Assembly (NCBI RefSeq): GCF_000427805.1
Contig: NZ_ATYS01000020.1
Coordinates: 1-43,600 of the forward strand
Direction of reading: 5' to 3'
From: Budvicia aquatica DSM 5075 = ATCC 35567
Lineage (GTDB): Bacteria > Pseudomonadota > Gammaproteobacteria > Enterobacterales > Enterobacteriaceae
Length of the DNA: 43,600 bases
Position numbers and translations under genes: made by a program. This document shows positions 17,387-26,810 of this stretch, in pieces; position 1 is the first letter of the stretch; each line of letters starts with the position of its first letter. The notes beneath the pieces are model-generated. The model saw only the letters and a list, made by a program, of their open reading frames with translations. It was not told the origin of the DNA and searched no databases.

Positions 17387-17982
17387 TATCAGTTAAAAAC
17401 AGTCAGCAGCAGGGTTTCTCTTTGCTGGAGATGTTGATTGCTATGCTGCTAAGCAGTTTGATGATGGTTAGCGTAGCGGCGATGTATCCGACTTTACAGC
17501 ATCAGAGTCAATCCTTATACCGGCTATATCGCCTTGAGCAATCTATGCGGCAGGTATTGAGAGCAATAGGGAAGGATATGCAAAGAGCCGGGTTCTGCTA
17601 TGCGCAAACTGCGGTAGGCGGTGGTAAAAGCATCAGGTTGAGTGCCCATCCTCAGTCTCCCCCAAACTCCTGCCTGTTAATTGAATATGATTTAAACCAT
17701 AACGGTACCATTGAACCTCCCGGAACGGATAGTGCTGAGCAATTCGGCTATCGCTGGCTGGCAGGTAGTATTGAACAGTATCGTGGAGCCACTGGGTGTA
17801 GCGGAACCGGATGGGACAAATTGTTAGATCCGGCAGAGATCGTCGTGACTGAATTTCAGGTAATCCGCACAGATAGGGGTAATCAGCATTATTTCACCCT
17901 AACGCTGGCCGGTTACTGGCATAAATGGCCTGAATTACAACGACGGATGAGTACCCGTATCAAAGTGAAAAACCAGATATGA
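17380..17982 (+). CDS. ppdB: Minor pseudopilin PpdB (GspJ-like)
   Basis: 200 residues. The leader MLISVKNSQQQG is followed by FSLLEMLIAM, with glycine at -1 and glutamate at +5, then a transmembrane helix. The soluble part includes DMQRAGFCYAQ, typical of GspJ/PilW-like minor pilins. The start overlaps ppdA by 7 bp and the stop overlaps ygdB by 4 bp, so it is translated within one operon. Likely a component of the pilus-tip priming complex. Confidence 0.88.
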   Translation: MLISVKNSQQQGFSLLEMLIAMLLSSLMMVSVAAMYPTLQHQSQSLYRLYRLEQSMRQVLRAIGKDMQRAGFCYAQTAVGGGKSIRLSAHPQSPPNSCLLIEYDLNHNGTIEPPGTDSAEQFGYRWLAGSIEQYRGATGCSGTGWDKLLDPAEIVVTEFQVIRTDRGNQHYFTLTLAGYWHKWPELQRRMSTRIKVKNQI

Positions 17983-18494
17983 GTTTATATCCTTCAGTCG
18001 GTCTGCTGCGACAGCAAGGTTTTAGTACGATTGCCATGGTAATGATGCTGATGTTATTCGGCATGCTGATGCTGAACGGACTTAGCGGTCAGCTAACTAC
18101 TCAGGTCAAAATTTATGGCGATGAGCGGCGCTATCTTAAAGCTTATAATCAGGCTCTTTCATCACTGGCATGGGGATTCTCACTGCAATGGCCGGCTGCT
18201 AAAGCTGGCTGGCAGTGTCAGCGATTAGCCAGTGACGGTTTATCGGCCTGCCTTCGTAGCACCGATAACAATGGAGTATTAATTCGCGGTTCTGGCACTT
18301 TAGGATTCGGCGAGCCTGATTTGGCGTTATTTCAACGAGGTCGCCAAAACGAAGGCGGGGACCCGGCTATTAATTTTATCCCACTTACCCATGGATATAC
18401 TGATTTTTGCCCTTTGGCTTCACCTGCTGACTGTGAACCTTCTCTTGAATCAAAAATTAACGTTAACGGTTCGGGAGGCGGATGGTATCGATAG
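17979..18494 (+). CDS. ygdB: YgdB family pilus-associated protein (GspK-like)
   Basis: 171 residues, longer than the roughly 135 of E. coli. The leader LLRQQG is followed by FSTIAMVMM, so glutamate at +5 is replaced by alanine. This is usual for YgdB and for GspK-type tip subunits. The C-terminal HGYTDFCPL is shared with E. coli YgdB. It overlaps ppdB by 4 bp and ppdC by 13 bp. Confidence 0.84.
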   Translation: MSLYPSVGLLRQQGFSTIAMVMMLMLFGMLMLNGLSGQLTTQVKIYGDERRYLKAYNQALSSLAWGFSLQWPAAKAGWQCQRLASDGLSACLRSTDNNGVLIRGSGTLGFGEPDLALFQRGRQNEGGDPAINFIPLTHGYTDFCPLASPADCEPSLESKINVNGSGGGWYR

Positions 18495-18847
18495 GTTGGA
18501 TAAATTCGAAGCTGGCAGAGCCTGAATCGAGTGCCGGTTTCAGCCTGTTGGAAGTGTTGATTGCCATGGTGCTGTTTTCGATTTCTTTACTCGGACTGTT
18601 AAATTACCAGCAGGTTCTGATTGCTCAATTTAACCATTATGCCAACGCTCAGCACGCATGGCGTTTGGCTAATCAGGCGTTAGATATTTATCCGGCAGCT
18701 ATTGAGAATGAACAAAAACTACAGGCAGGGTTATGGATGCTGAATGTTAATGCCATTTCTATGCCGTCAGGATGTGAAAAAGTTATTGCTCAGGTCACCG
18801 CCCCGGGCAATATTGATGTCACTTTAGTCAGGTGGATTTGTCGCTAA
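18482..18847 (+). CDS. ppdC: Minor pseudopilin PpdC (GspI-like)
   Basis: 121 residues. Prepilin signal ESSAG|FSLLEVLIAMVLF with glycine at -1 and glutamate at +5, then a short globular part with a cysteine pair (C100, C120), as in PilV/GspI-type subunits. Last of the ppdA-ppdB-ygdB-ppdC operon; its start lies inside ygdB. In E. coli recC follows directly, whereas here a leftward oxidoreductase gene intervenes. No strong terminator is visible; a weak AGCCC/GGGCT hairpin occurs near 18881-18902. Confidence 0.85.
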   Translation: MVSIGWINSKLAEPESSAGFSLLEVLIAMVLFSISLLGLLNYQQVLIAQFNHYANAQHAWRLANQALDIYPAAIENEQKLQAGLWMLNVNAISMPSGCEKVIAQVTAPGNIDVTLVRWICR

Positions 18848-18922
18848 AAGCAGATACCGTTGCTGGTATATAAAGTCTTTAGCCCCTTGTAAAGACAGGG
18901 CTATTGATGGTTATTAATATGG

Positions 18923-20020
18923 TTATCGATCGGAGAACAGATTCTTAACCATGTGTGGCTGGGAGCGCCAATACTGTTTAGGCGCTGTAACCTGAGCACC
19001 TAATGCCGCTGCCGCATGCCATGGCCAGCGGGGGTTATAAAGAATTCCTCGCGCCAACCCGACCATATCGGCTTCACCGGTTGCGATAATGGCTTCTGCC
19101 TGTTCCGGCTCGGTTATCAGGCCGACGGCAATCGTCGGCATACCGACTTTAGCTTTAATCTGGCGGGCAAACGGAACCTGATAGTTAGGGCCTACGGGAA
19201 TATGTTGTTGGACGGATAATCCACCGCTGGACACGTGGATATAGTCGCAGCCCAGTTCTTTAAGCTTATGGCACAGGATAAGGGATTGCTCTAAGTCCCA
19301 GCCGTTTTCAACCCAGTCGCTAGCTGATATTCGTACTCCGACCGCTTTATTCGCCGGGAAGACTTTTCGAATGGCAGAGAACACGTCCAACGTCAGGCGC
19401 ATACGGTTTTCCAACGAGCCGCCGTACCGATCTTCACGGTGATTAGAAATAGGCGACAGGAACTGATGTAACAGGTAACCGTGGGCCGCATGAATTTCGA
19501 TGAGGTCAAAACCCATTTTGTCAGCTCGTTTGGCTGAGTGAGCGAAGGACGCAACAATAGAATCTATGCGTTCTTTGGTAAGGGCTTCGGGCTGAGCCGA
19601 ATTGCTATCAAAGGCAATCGCTGAGGGTGCAACCGGCTGCCATCCTCCATTTTCTGGTTTTACTGCCGGGCCGGATATCCATGGTGCCGGCATTGATGCT
19701 TTACGGCCTGCGTGAGCTAACTGGATACCTAACGGCATAGAGGAATACTTTTTTATTCCCTGAATAGTTTCTGACAGCGCCAGTTCTGTTTCATTATTCC
19801 ACAGCCCGATATCCTGTGGTGAGATTCGTCCTTCAGGTTCTACCGCAGTAGCTTCTACAATCAATAAACCGGCACCAGAAACGGCTAACTGTCCTAAATG
19901 CATGGCGTGCCATTCGGTAGTTTTGCCATCGATCGCCGAGTATTGGCACATTGGTGCAATGATAATTCGGTTCGGAATAGTGACGGGACCTAGCTTAATC
20001 GGGGTAAATAACTGGCTCAT
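18923..20020 (-). CDS. NADPH/NADH:flavin oxidoreductase of the old yellow enzyme family (YqjM/XenA class)
   Basis: 365 residues from the ATG at 20020, which has GAGGTG seven bases upstream; an in-frame upstream ATG at 20104 would add 28 unrelated residues. A TIM-barrel FMN enzyme that reduces activated C=C bonds. The N-terminal IIIAPMCQYSA carries the cysteine (C25) typical of the thermophilic-like YqjM subclass. IEIHAAHGYLLHQFLSP holds the substrate-binding histidine pair, and EDRYGGSLENR and IAVGLITEP fit the FMN site. Physiological substrate unknown (quinones, enals or nitro compounds). It stands alone, inserted between ppdC and recC, and is transcribed against its neighbours. Confidence 0.92.
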   Translation of the reverse strand: MSQLFTPIKLGPVTIPNRIIIAPMCQYSAIDGKTTEWHAMHLGQLAVSGAGLLIVEATAVEPEGRISPQDIGLWNNETELALSETIQGIKKYSSMPLGIQLAHAGRKASMPAPWISGPAVKPENGGWQPVAPSAIAFDSNSAQPEALTKERIDSIVASFAHSAKRADKMGFDLIEIHAAHGYLLHQFLSPISNHREDRYGGSLENRMRLTLDVFSAIRKVFPANKAVGVRISASDWVENGWDLEQSLILCHKLKELGCDYIHVSSGGLSVQQHIPVGPNYQVPFARQIKAKVGMPTIAVGLITEPEQAEAIIATGEADMVGLARGILYNPRWPWHAAAALGAQVTAPKQYWRSQPHMVKNLFSDR

Positions 20021-20386
20021 ATTTGACACCTCGTTAGAGTAAATGGTGGCCGATATCGATAGATTAAAGCGTTGCATGCCAAATGGCTGAAATACATTCA
20101 GCACACAATAATGTCGGATATTAAAAATAATATACCAGCATCATTAAGTGAAAGGGGCAGCCCTTCGTGCTATCTCACCGTAAAGTTTCAGGTGACTGCG
20201 AGCCGAATTATTTTGGCTGGAGATTAAGGCAGGCTGGCGAGGAATAATTTCGTCATTAATCGGTTAAAACAGGTATCCTGCTGTATTGCTTTACAGACCA
20301 GTCCATAAGATTGAAAATTGTCTTATAATTTAATCCGATTCGGCGCTTTCTAGCACCGAACGGACCGATATAACTCAGGAGCCCGG
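20021..20386. other. Divergent intergenic region between the old yellow enzyme gene and recC
   Basis: Should hold promoters for both genes. The only recognisable element is TATAAT at 20324-20329, a likely -10 for recC with a poor -35 (GTCCAT, 17 bp upstream). An imperfect hairpin CGGCGCT...AGCACCG lies at about 20341-20358. No gene, sRNA or clear operator seen. Confidence 0.4.
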
Positions 20387-23300
20387 ATGTTCACGGTTTA
20401 TCACTCAAATCAGCTCGATTTGCTTAAAACGCTGACTACGGCACTTATCGCCGGTAAACCGCTGTCCGATCCTTTTGCCAGAGAAATTATTCTGGTTCAA
20501 AGCCACGGCATGGCCCAATGGCTACAAATTGAACTTGCCAACGAATTGGGTATTGCGGCAAATATTGAGTTTCCTTTACCGGCTTCCTTTATCTGGCAGA
20601 TGTTTACCAAAGTGCTGCCGGGAATTCCTCAGGAAAGCGCATTTAGTAAAGATGCCATGACGTGGAAGCTGATGTGGCTCTTACCACCCATGCTTGAGCA
20701 GCCTGAGTTTTCGGCATTAAAAGGCTACCTGAGTGATGATGAGGATATGCGTAAGCGCCATCAGCTAGCCGGCCGGATTGCCGACCTTTTTGACCAGTAT
20801 TTAGTTTATCGCCCGGAGTGGTTACAGCGCTGGCAACAGAATGAGCTGGTGAACGATCTTGATGATGCCCAGATTTGGCAGGCACCGCTATGGCGGGCAT
20901 TGATTGATTACACCGAACGCCTGCAGCAGCCGGGCTGGCATCGGGCCAACTTATATCAACGCTTTATTGATACCTTGAACCAGCCGGATTTTTCCGCTGA
21001 GGTGCTACCTCACCGGGTATTTATCTGTGGTATTTCGGCGCTTCCGCCGGTCTACTTACAGGCCCTTCAGGCTCTGGGACAACATATAGATGTGCACCTG
21101 ATGTTTACCAATCCCTGCCGCTATTATTGGGCGGATATTCAGGACTATGCCTTTTTAGCTAAATTGCAGGCACGTAAGCGTAAACATATTAAAAAAGGCC
21201 AGGATATTGGCCTGTTCCGGTCGCCGGAAACTGCGAGCTCGCTGTTTGATGAGCAGGGCAATCAGCAACTCAATAATCCGCTGCTGGCAAGTTGGGGTAA
21301 GCTTGGGCGCGATAATCTCTATCTGCTGGCTCAGCTCGATAAAATGCAGGAAGTCGATGCGTTTGTTGATATCGAATCTGACAGCTTATTGCATCGTATT
21401 CAATCAGATATTCTCTCGCTTGACGACCGGGCATTAATCATCAATAGCCCTGACTCCCCGCTGGACAGCTGTGATAAACGCATTCTTGATCCAGATGACC
21501 GTTCAATAAGTACTCACGTTTGCCACAGTGCTCAGCGCGAAGTTGAAGTTCTCTACGATCAACTGCTGGCGATGCTCGATAATGACCCGACGCTGACCCT
21601 GCGGGATATTATTGTGATGGTGGCGGATATCGATAATTACACGCCTTATATTGAAGCGGTATTCGGCAATGCTCCGGCGGATCGCTATCTTCCTTATGCG
21701 ATTTCAGACAGAAGCGCCAGTCAGGCTCATCCGGTATTAACTGCGTTTTTAAGCCTGCTGGACCTACCGGATAGCCGGTTTACTGCCGAAGATATTCTCA
21801 CCTTATTGGAAGTTCCGGCTCTGGCGATGCGTTTTCAAATTGATGAAGACGGGCTGCGCATTTTACGTCAGTGGGTTGAAGATTCAGGCATTCGTTGGGG
21901 CTTAGATGACGATATGGTCAGCGATCTTGAACTGCCGCCAACCGGCCAGCATACTTGGCAATTCGGCCTGACCCGGATGTTGCTTGGCTATGCGATGGAT
22001 AGCCAGCGTGGCGATTATCAGGGCGTTCTTCCCTATGATGAATCCAGCGGTTTAATTGCCAGCCTCGCCGGTCAATTAGCCGAGTTTCTGATGCAGCTAG
22101 CCATTTGGCGCAACAAGCTAAAACAATCTAGAACGCTGACTGAATGGTCGCCGTTCTGCCGTGAACTGGTCGATTCATTCTTTATTACTGATGTTGAAAC
22201 TGAGCCGGTATTAGCCCTGATTGAGCAACAGTGGCAAAAACAGATCGGTTTTGGCCTGGAGGCCCGTTATCAGGACCTCATTCCGTTAACTATTTTGCGC
22301 GATGAACTCTCTGCCCGTTTAGATAATGAACGTATCAGCCAGCGCTTTTTGGCCGGGCCGATTAACTTTTGTACGCTGATGCCGATGCGTTCTATTCCAT
22401 TTAAAGTGGTTTGCCTTTTGGGAATGAATGACGGCGTTTATCCGCGAACATTACCGCCTTTAGGGTTCGATTTAATGGCTCGGAAACCGCTGCGCGGCGA
22501 TCGAAGCCGGCGTGACGATGACAGATATCTGTTTCTTGAAGCATTGATTTCGGCTCAGCAAAAGCTCTATATCAGCTTTATCGGCCAATCGATTCAGGAT
22601 AACAGCCCGCGCTATCCTTCGGTGCTAATCAGTGAATTATTGGAATATATATCGCAGAGCCATCGACTGCCTGACGACCGGCATCTGGACTTAGAGCAGA
22701 GTGCTTTGAAGGTATATCAGCATTTGCTTTGCCAGCACGCTCGCGTGCCGTTCAGTGAGCAGAATTTTGTTAGCGGTAGTGAGCAGCAGAGCTATGCCAG
22801 CGAGTGGCTACCGGCAGCCGGTAGAGCGGGTATTCCTCATGCAGAGTTTAGTACCGACCTGGATGAGCTGGAACTGAAACGGGTTGAGCTTGAGGATCTG
22901 CGGCGCTTTTACCGTAATCCGGTCAGGGCATTCTTTCAGCAACGGCTGAGAGTGAACTTCTCTCTGGATGAGACTGAATTGCCTGATGAGGAGCCTTTTC
23001 TTGTCGACAATCTGCAACGCTATCAAATGAACGTGATGCTGCTTAACAGCTTGATTGAAGATCAGGATCCTGCCGCTTTGTTTTCCCGAGCACGGGCCGC
23101 AGGAGAACTGCCTTTTGGGGCATTTGGTGAGCTATTTTGGCAGGGGCAAAGTGAAGATATGGCCGAACTGGCCGAGGTGGTTAAACAACATAAACTGCCC
23201 GCTCAAAGTATTGAGTTTGAGCATAATATTGCCGGTCTTGAAATAACCGGCTGGCTACATCAGGTTCAGGCTGACGGAATATTACGCTGGCGGCCGGCGG

Positions 23301-23773
23301 AGTTGTCGGTTATTGACGGCATGCTGTTGTGGCTTGATCATTTGGTGTATTGCATCAATGGCGGCAGCGGTGAAAGTCGTATGTTCGGGCGAAAAAATAG
23401 TGAATGGCGCTTTGCGGCCATGCCGACAGAACAGGCGGAAGAGATATTTGCTGAATGGTTAAACGGATATGTGCATGGATTGAGTACTCCGCTATTACTC
23501 TTACCTAAAAGCGCATGGGCATGGCTAACTAACTGCTATGATCAGAGTTCTGGTCGCATTTTGTGGGATGAAGAAATACAGCAAAAGGCCAGACAAAAGC
23601 TGATTCAGGTCTGGCAGGGCGGGCAGCAGGTTACCGGTGAAGGTGAAGACCCTTATCTGATGCGATTATTCAGGGTGATGGATGATAAACGTTACCAACA
23701 GATTATCAGCGATAGCCAACCCTATTTATTTACGCTGATTCGCCACAAGTTAGAAAATCAAAAATCTGGCTAA
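20387..23773 (+). CDS. recC: Exodeoxyribonuclease V gamma subunit RecC
   Basis: 1128 residues (E. coli 1122). RecC is the scaffold of RecBCD that splits the duplex and scans the 3' strand for Chi. It has the fold of an inactivated helicase-nuclease. The N-terminal MFTVYHSNQLDLLKTL and MRSIPFKVVCLLGMNDGVYPR are clear family signatures. CAGGAG precedes the ATG. A 151-bp gap separates it from ptrA; the recC-ptrA-recB-recD order is the enterobacterial one. Confidence 0.96.
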   Translation: MFTVYHSNQLDLLKTLTTALIAGKPLSDPFAREIILVQSHGMAQWLQIELANELGIAANIEFPLPASFIWQMFTKVLPGIPQESAFSKDAMTWKLMWLLPPMLEQPEFSALKGYLSDDEDMRKRHQLAGRIADLFDQYLVYRPEWLQRWQQNELVNDLDDAQIWQAPLWRALIDYTERLQQPGWHRANLYQRFIDTLNQPDFSAEVLPHRVFICGISALPPVYLQALQALGQHIDVHLMFTNPCRYYWADIQDYAFLAKLQARKRKHIKKGQDIGLFRSPETASSLFDEQGNQQLNNPLLASWGKLGRDNLYLLAQLDKMQEVDAFVDIESDSLLHRIQSDILSLDDRALIINSPDSPLDSCDKRILDPDDRSISTHVCHSAQREVEVLYDQLLAMLDNDPTLTLRDIIVMVADIDNYTPYIEAVFGNAPADRYLPYAISDRSASQAHPVLTAFLSLLDLPDSRFTAEDILTLLEVPALAMRFQIDEDGLRILRQWVEDSGIRWGLDDDMVSDLELPPTGQHTWQFGLTRMLLGYAMDSQRGDYQGVLPYDESSGLIASLAGQLAEFLMQLAIWRNKLKQSRTLTEWSPFCRELVDSFFITDVETEPVLALIEQQWQKQIGFGLEARYQDLIPLTILRDELSARLDNERISQRFLAGPINFCTLMPMRSIPFKVVCLLGMNDGVYPRTLPPLGFDLMARKPLRGDRSRRDDDRYLFLEALISAQQKLYISFIGQSIQDNSPRYPSVLISELLEYISQSHRLPDDRHLDLEQSALKVYQHLLCQHARVPFSEQNFVSGSEQQSYASEWLPAAGRAGIPHAEFSTDLDELELKRVELEDLRRFYRNPVRAFFQQRLRVNFSLDETELPDEEPFLVDNLQRYQMNVMLLNSLIEDQDPAALFSRARAAGELPFGAFGELFWQGQSEDMAELAEVVKQHKLPAQSIEFEHNIAGLEITGWLHQVQADGILRWRPAELSVIDGMLLWLDHLVYCINGGSGESRMFGRKNSEWRFAAMPTEQAEEIFAEWLNGYVHGLSTPLLLLPKSAWAWLTNCYDQSSGRILWDEEIQQKARQKLIQVWQGGQQVTGEGEDPYLMRLFRVMDDKRYQQIISDSQPYLFTLIRHKLENQKSG

Positions 23774-23924
23774 AAAAATGAACCCTGAGTTATCGAGCTG
23801 TCCAATGTTGATGTAGATCTCAAAATGGAGGTGCTGTGTTATACCTCCCGATTAGAGTCAGGTGTGATAACGTATTATTTTGCCTGTTAAAAGTTGTCAT
23901 TAAGTCATTCCAAAAGGAAAGCCA

Positions 23925-26810
23925 ATGCGAAAGTTGCATGCCTATATCACCGGTATCATATTTATTTTGTCTTGCTGGATCCCTGCGGTTTCCGCCGAGC
24001 AGGGCTGGCAGCCTGTTAGCGAAACTATTCAGAAGAGTGAGCGCGATACTCGCCAATATAAGGCGATTAAGTTAGATAACGGTATGACTGTGCTATTGGT
24101 GTCAGACGATTTAGCCAGTAAATCTCTTGCCGCATTGGCTTTGCCGGTAGGCTCCCTTGAGGATCCGGACAGCCAGCTTGGTTTAGCTCATTATTTGGAA
24201 CATATGGTTCTGATGGGGTCTAAACGCTATCCGGAACCTGACAGCATCTCAGAATTTCTTAAAAAGCACGGTGGCAGCCATAATGCCAGTACTGCTTCTT
24301 ACCGTACTGCGTACTATCTTGAAGTCGAAAATGATGCGCTGGCCCCGGCGGTTGATCGTTTAGCTGATGCCATCGCAGAGCCACTATTAGATCCGGTCTA
24401 TGCCGATCGTGAGAGAAATGCGGTTAATGCCGAGCTCACCATGGCTCGTTCCCGTGACGGTATGAGAATGGCTCAGGTCGGTTCTGAAACCTTGAACCCG
24501 GCTCACCCGACGGCACGGTTTTCCGGTGGTAATTTAGAGACTCTGAAAGACAAGCCGGGAAGTAAATTACATGATGAACTGACGGCTTTCCATAAGCGTT
24601 ACTATTCTGCCAATCTAATGGTTGGCGTGCTATACAGTAATGAATCTTTAGATAAGCTGGCTAAGCTTGCGGTAGATACTTTTGGTCGGATTGGTAATCA
24701 TGATGCCAGCGTTCCGGCCATTACTGTTCCTGCGGCTACTGATAAAGAGAAAGGGGTGATTATTCACTACGTTCCTGCTCAGCCCAGCAAGCAACTGCGT
24801 ATTGAATTCCGTATTGATAATAATATTGCTGATTTTCGTAGTAAAACAGATACCTATATCAGCTATTTGATAGGGAATCGCAGTGAGAATACCTTATCCG
24901 ACTGGCTGCGTAAGCAAGGTCTGGCCGATAGTATTGGTGCTGGTGTAAACCCTGTCGTCGATCGTAACGGCGGTGTATTCAACATTGGCGTTTCTCTGAC
25001 GGATAAAGGTTTGGCTAATCGTGATCGGGTGATTGCGGCCATTTTTGATTATCTGAAAGTGATACGCAAAGAGGGGATCCGTAAAGATTATTTTGATGAG
25101 ATCGCTCACGTACTGGATTTGGATTTCCGTTATCCATCAATTTCCCGAGATATGGATTATGTCGAGTGGTTATCGGATACCATGTTAAATATTCCGATTT
25201 CTAACGTTCTGGACTCTGATTACTTAGCCGACCGTTTTGATCCCAAAGCCATTGCTGCACGTTTGGATGAAATGACGCCGGAAGCCGCTCGCATCTGGTT
25301 TGTCAGCCCGGATGAACCTCACAATAAAGAAGCTTACTTTGTTAATGCCCCATATCAGGTTGACCGTATTTCACCGCAGCAAATTTCTCGTTGGGTATCT
25401 GAAGAGAAGCGGCTCAATCTGAGTTTGCCAGCGCTTAATCCTTATATCCCTGATGACTTTAAATTAGTCCCAAGAACTGAAGCTAAAGACGGGCCTATTC
25501 AGGTATTAAATCAGGACAACATCAGAGCCTGGTATACCCCAAGCCAGTATTTTCCTTATGAGCCAAAGGCGAATGTGATTTTCGCCTTACGTAATGCTGA
25601 AGCATCAAACAGTGCCCGTAATCAGGTGATGTTTGCTTTAACCGGTTACTTAGCCGAACAGGCTTTGGCCCAAATCAGCTATCAGGCATCGGTCGGCGGT
25701 ATCAGCATTTCTTCCGGTTCGGCCAACGGGCTACAATTTAATGTCAGTGGCTTCAATCAACGAATTCCACAATTGATGAGCGCTTTTTTAGAACAGTATC
25801 AGAAATTTGCTCCTACCAATGAGCAGCTTGTTCAGGCTAAGTCGTGGTATCGGGAACAATTGGATGCAGCTGAAAAAGGCAAGGCTTATGAACTGGCTAT
25901 ACAACCGATTCGTGCCGTGTCGCAGGTACCTTATTTTGAGCGGGAAGAACGCAGAAAGGTACTTGATAGCATAGCGGTTAACGACATCGTTCAATACCGC
26001 AATCAGCTATTAACCCAAGGAACGCCAGAGATGTTTGTTCTTGGCAATATGACGCCGCAACAGGTTAAACAGCTTGCCCTGAATCTTAAACAGCAGTTAG
26101 GCAGTGTCGGCACTGAATGGTGGCATGGCCAGAATGTGGTGGTTTCTCAGCCTCAGTTGGCTAATCTGATGAAAGACGGTAGCAGCACCGATTCGGCGCT
26201 AGCCGCGGTTTATATCCCTATCGGCTATGACGAAGTTCAAAGCATGGCCCGCAGTAATCTACTGACCCAAATTATTCAGCCGTGGTTTTATAATCAGTTG
26301 AGAACCGAAGAGCAACTGGGGTACGCGGTGTTTGCCTTCCCGATGAGCGTTGGCCGCCAGTCCGGTATTGGATTCTTACTGCAGAGTAATAACCAGACGC
26401 CGGCCTACCTTGAACAACGCTATCTCAACTTCTATCAAATGGCAGATAAGCGTTTGTCTGAGCTGAAAGAGGCTGATTTTAATCAGTATAAGCAGGCATT
26501 AATTAATGAGCTGGAACAGCGCCCGCAAACGCTGGATGAAGAAGCCGGTTATTACAGCAACGACTTTGGTCGTGGAAATACGCGTTTTGATACCAGAGCC
26601 AAAGTATTGGATCAGGTAAAGAAATTGACTAAGGATGATATTCATACCTTCTACCGGCAGGCTATTGTTGAGCATAACGGTCTGGCCGTTCTCTCCCAAA
26701 TTATGGGGCAGGGTGAACTGAAAGCCGCATTTGCACAACCTAAAGGTTGGACCGAATATCCGAATGCATCAGCACTCCAGAAAACTCTGCCGGTTAAGGT
26801 TCAGAACTAA
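23925..26810 (+). CDS. ptrA: Periplasmic protease III (pitrilysin)
   Basis: 961 residues (E. coli 962), an M16 zinc metalloprotease that degrades small peptides such as insulin B chain in the periplasm. The signal peptide is about residues 1-24, ending PAVSA. The inverted zinc motif HYLEH lies at 89-93, with the distal glutamate in ERNAVNAE about 76 residues on. Four M16 repeats are expected; the C-terminal half is non-catalytic. AAAGGAAAG precedes the ATG. Its stop overlaps the recB start by one base (TAATG). Confidence 0.96.
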   Translation: MRKLHAYITGIIFILSCWIPAVSAEQGWQPVSETIQKSERDTRQYKAIKLDNGMTVLLVSDDLASKSLAALALPVGSLEDPDSQLGLAHYLEHMVLMGSKRYPEPDSISEFLKKHGGSHNASTASYRTAYYLEVENDALAPAVDRLADAIAEPLLDPVYADRERNAVNAELTMARSRDGMRMAQVGSETLNPAHPTARFSGGNLETLKDKPGSKLHDELTAFHKRYYSANLMVGVLYSNESLDKLAKLAVDTFGRIGNHDASVPAITVPAATDKEKGVIIHYVPAQPSKQLRIEFRIDNNIADFRSKTDTYISYLIGNRSENTLSDWLRKQGLADSIGAGVNPVVDRNGGVFNIGVSLTDKGLANRDRVIAAIFDYLKVIRKEGIRKDYFDEIAHVLDLDFRYPSISRDMDYVEWLSDTMLNIPISNVLDSDYLADRFDPKAIAARLDEMTPEAARIWFVSPDEPHNKEAYFVNAPYQVDRISPQQISRWVSEEKRLNLSLPALNPYIPDDFKLVPRTEAKDGPIQVLNQDNIRAWYTPSQYFPYEPKANVIFALRNAEASNSARNQVMFALTGYLAEQALAQISYQASVGGISISSGSANGLQFNVSGFNQRIPQLMSAFLEQYQKFAPTNEQLVQAKSWYREQLDAAEKGKAYELAIQPIRAVSQVPYFEREERRKVLDSIAVNDIVQYRNQLLTQGTPEMFVLGNMTPQQVKQLALNLKQQLGSVGTEWWHGQNVVVSQPQLANLMKDGSSTDSALAAVYIPIGYDEVQSMARSNLLTQIIQPWFYNQLRTEEQLGYAVFAFPMSVGRQSGIGFLLQSNNQTPAYLEQRYLNFYQMADKRLSELKEADFNQYKQALINELEQRPQTLDEEAGYYSNDFGRGNTRFDTRAKVLDQVKKLTKDDIHTFYRQAIVEHNGLAVLSQIMGQGELKAAFAQPKGWTEYPNASALQKTLPVKVQN

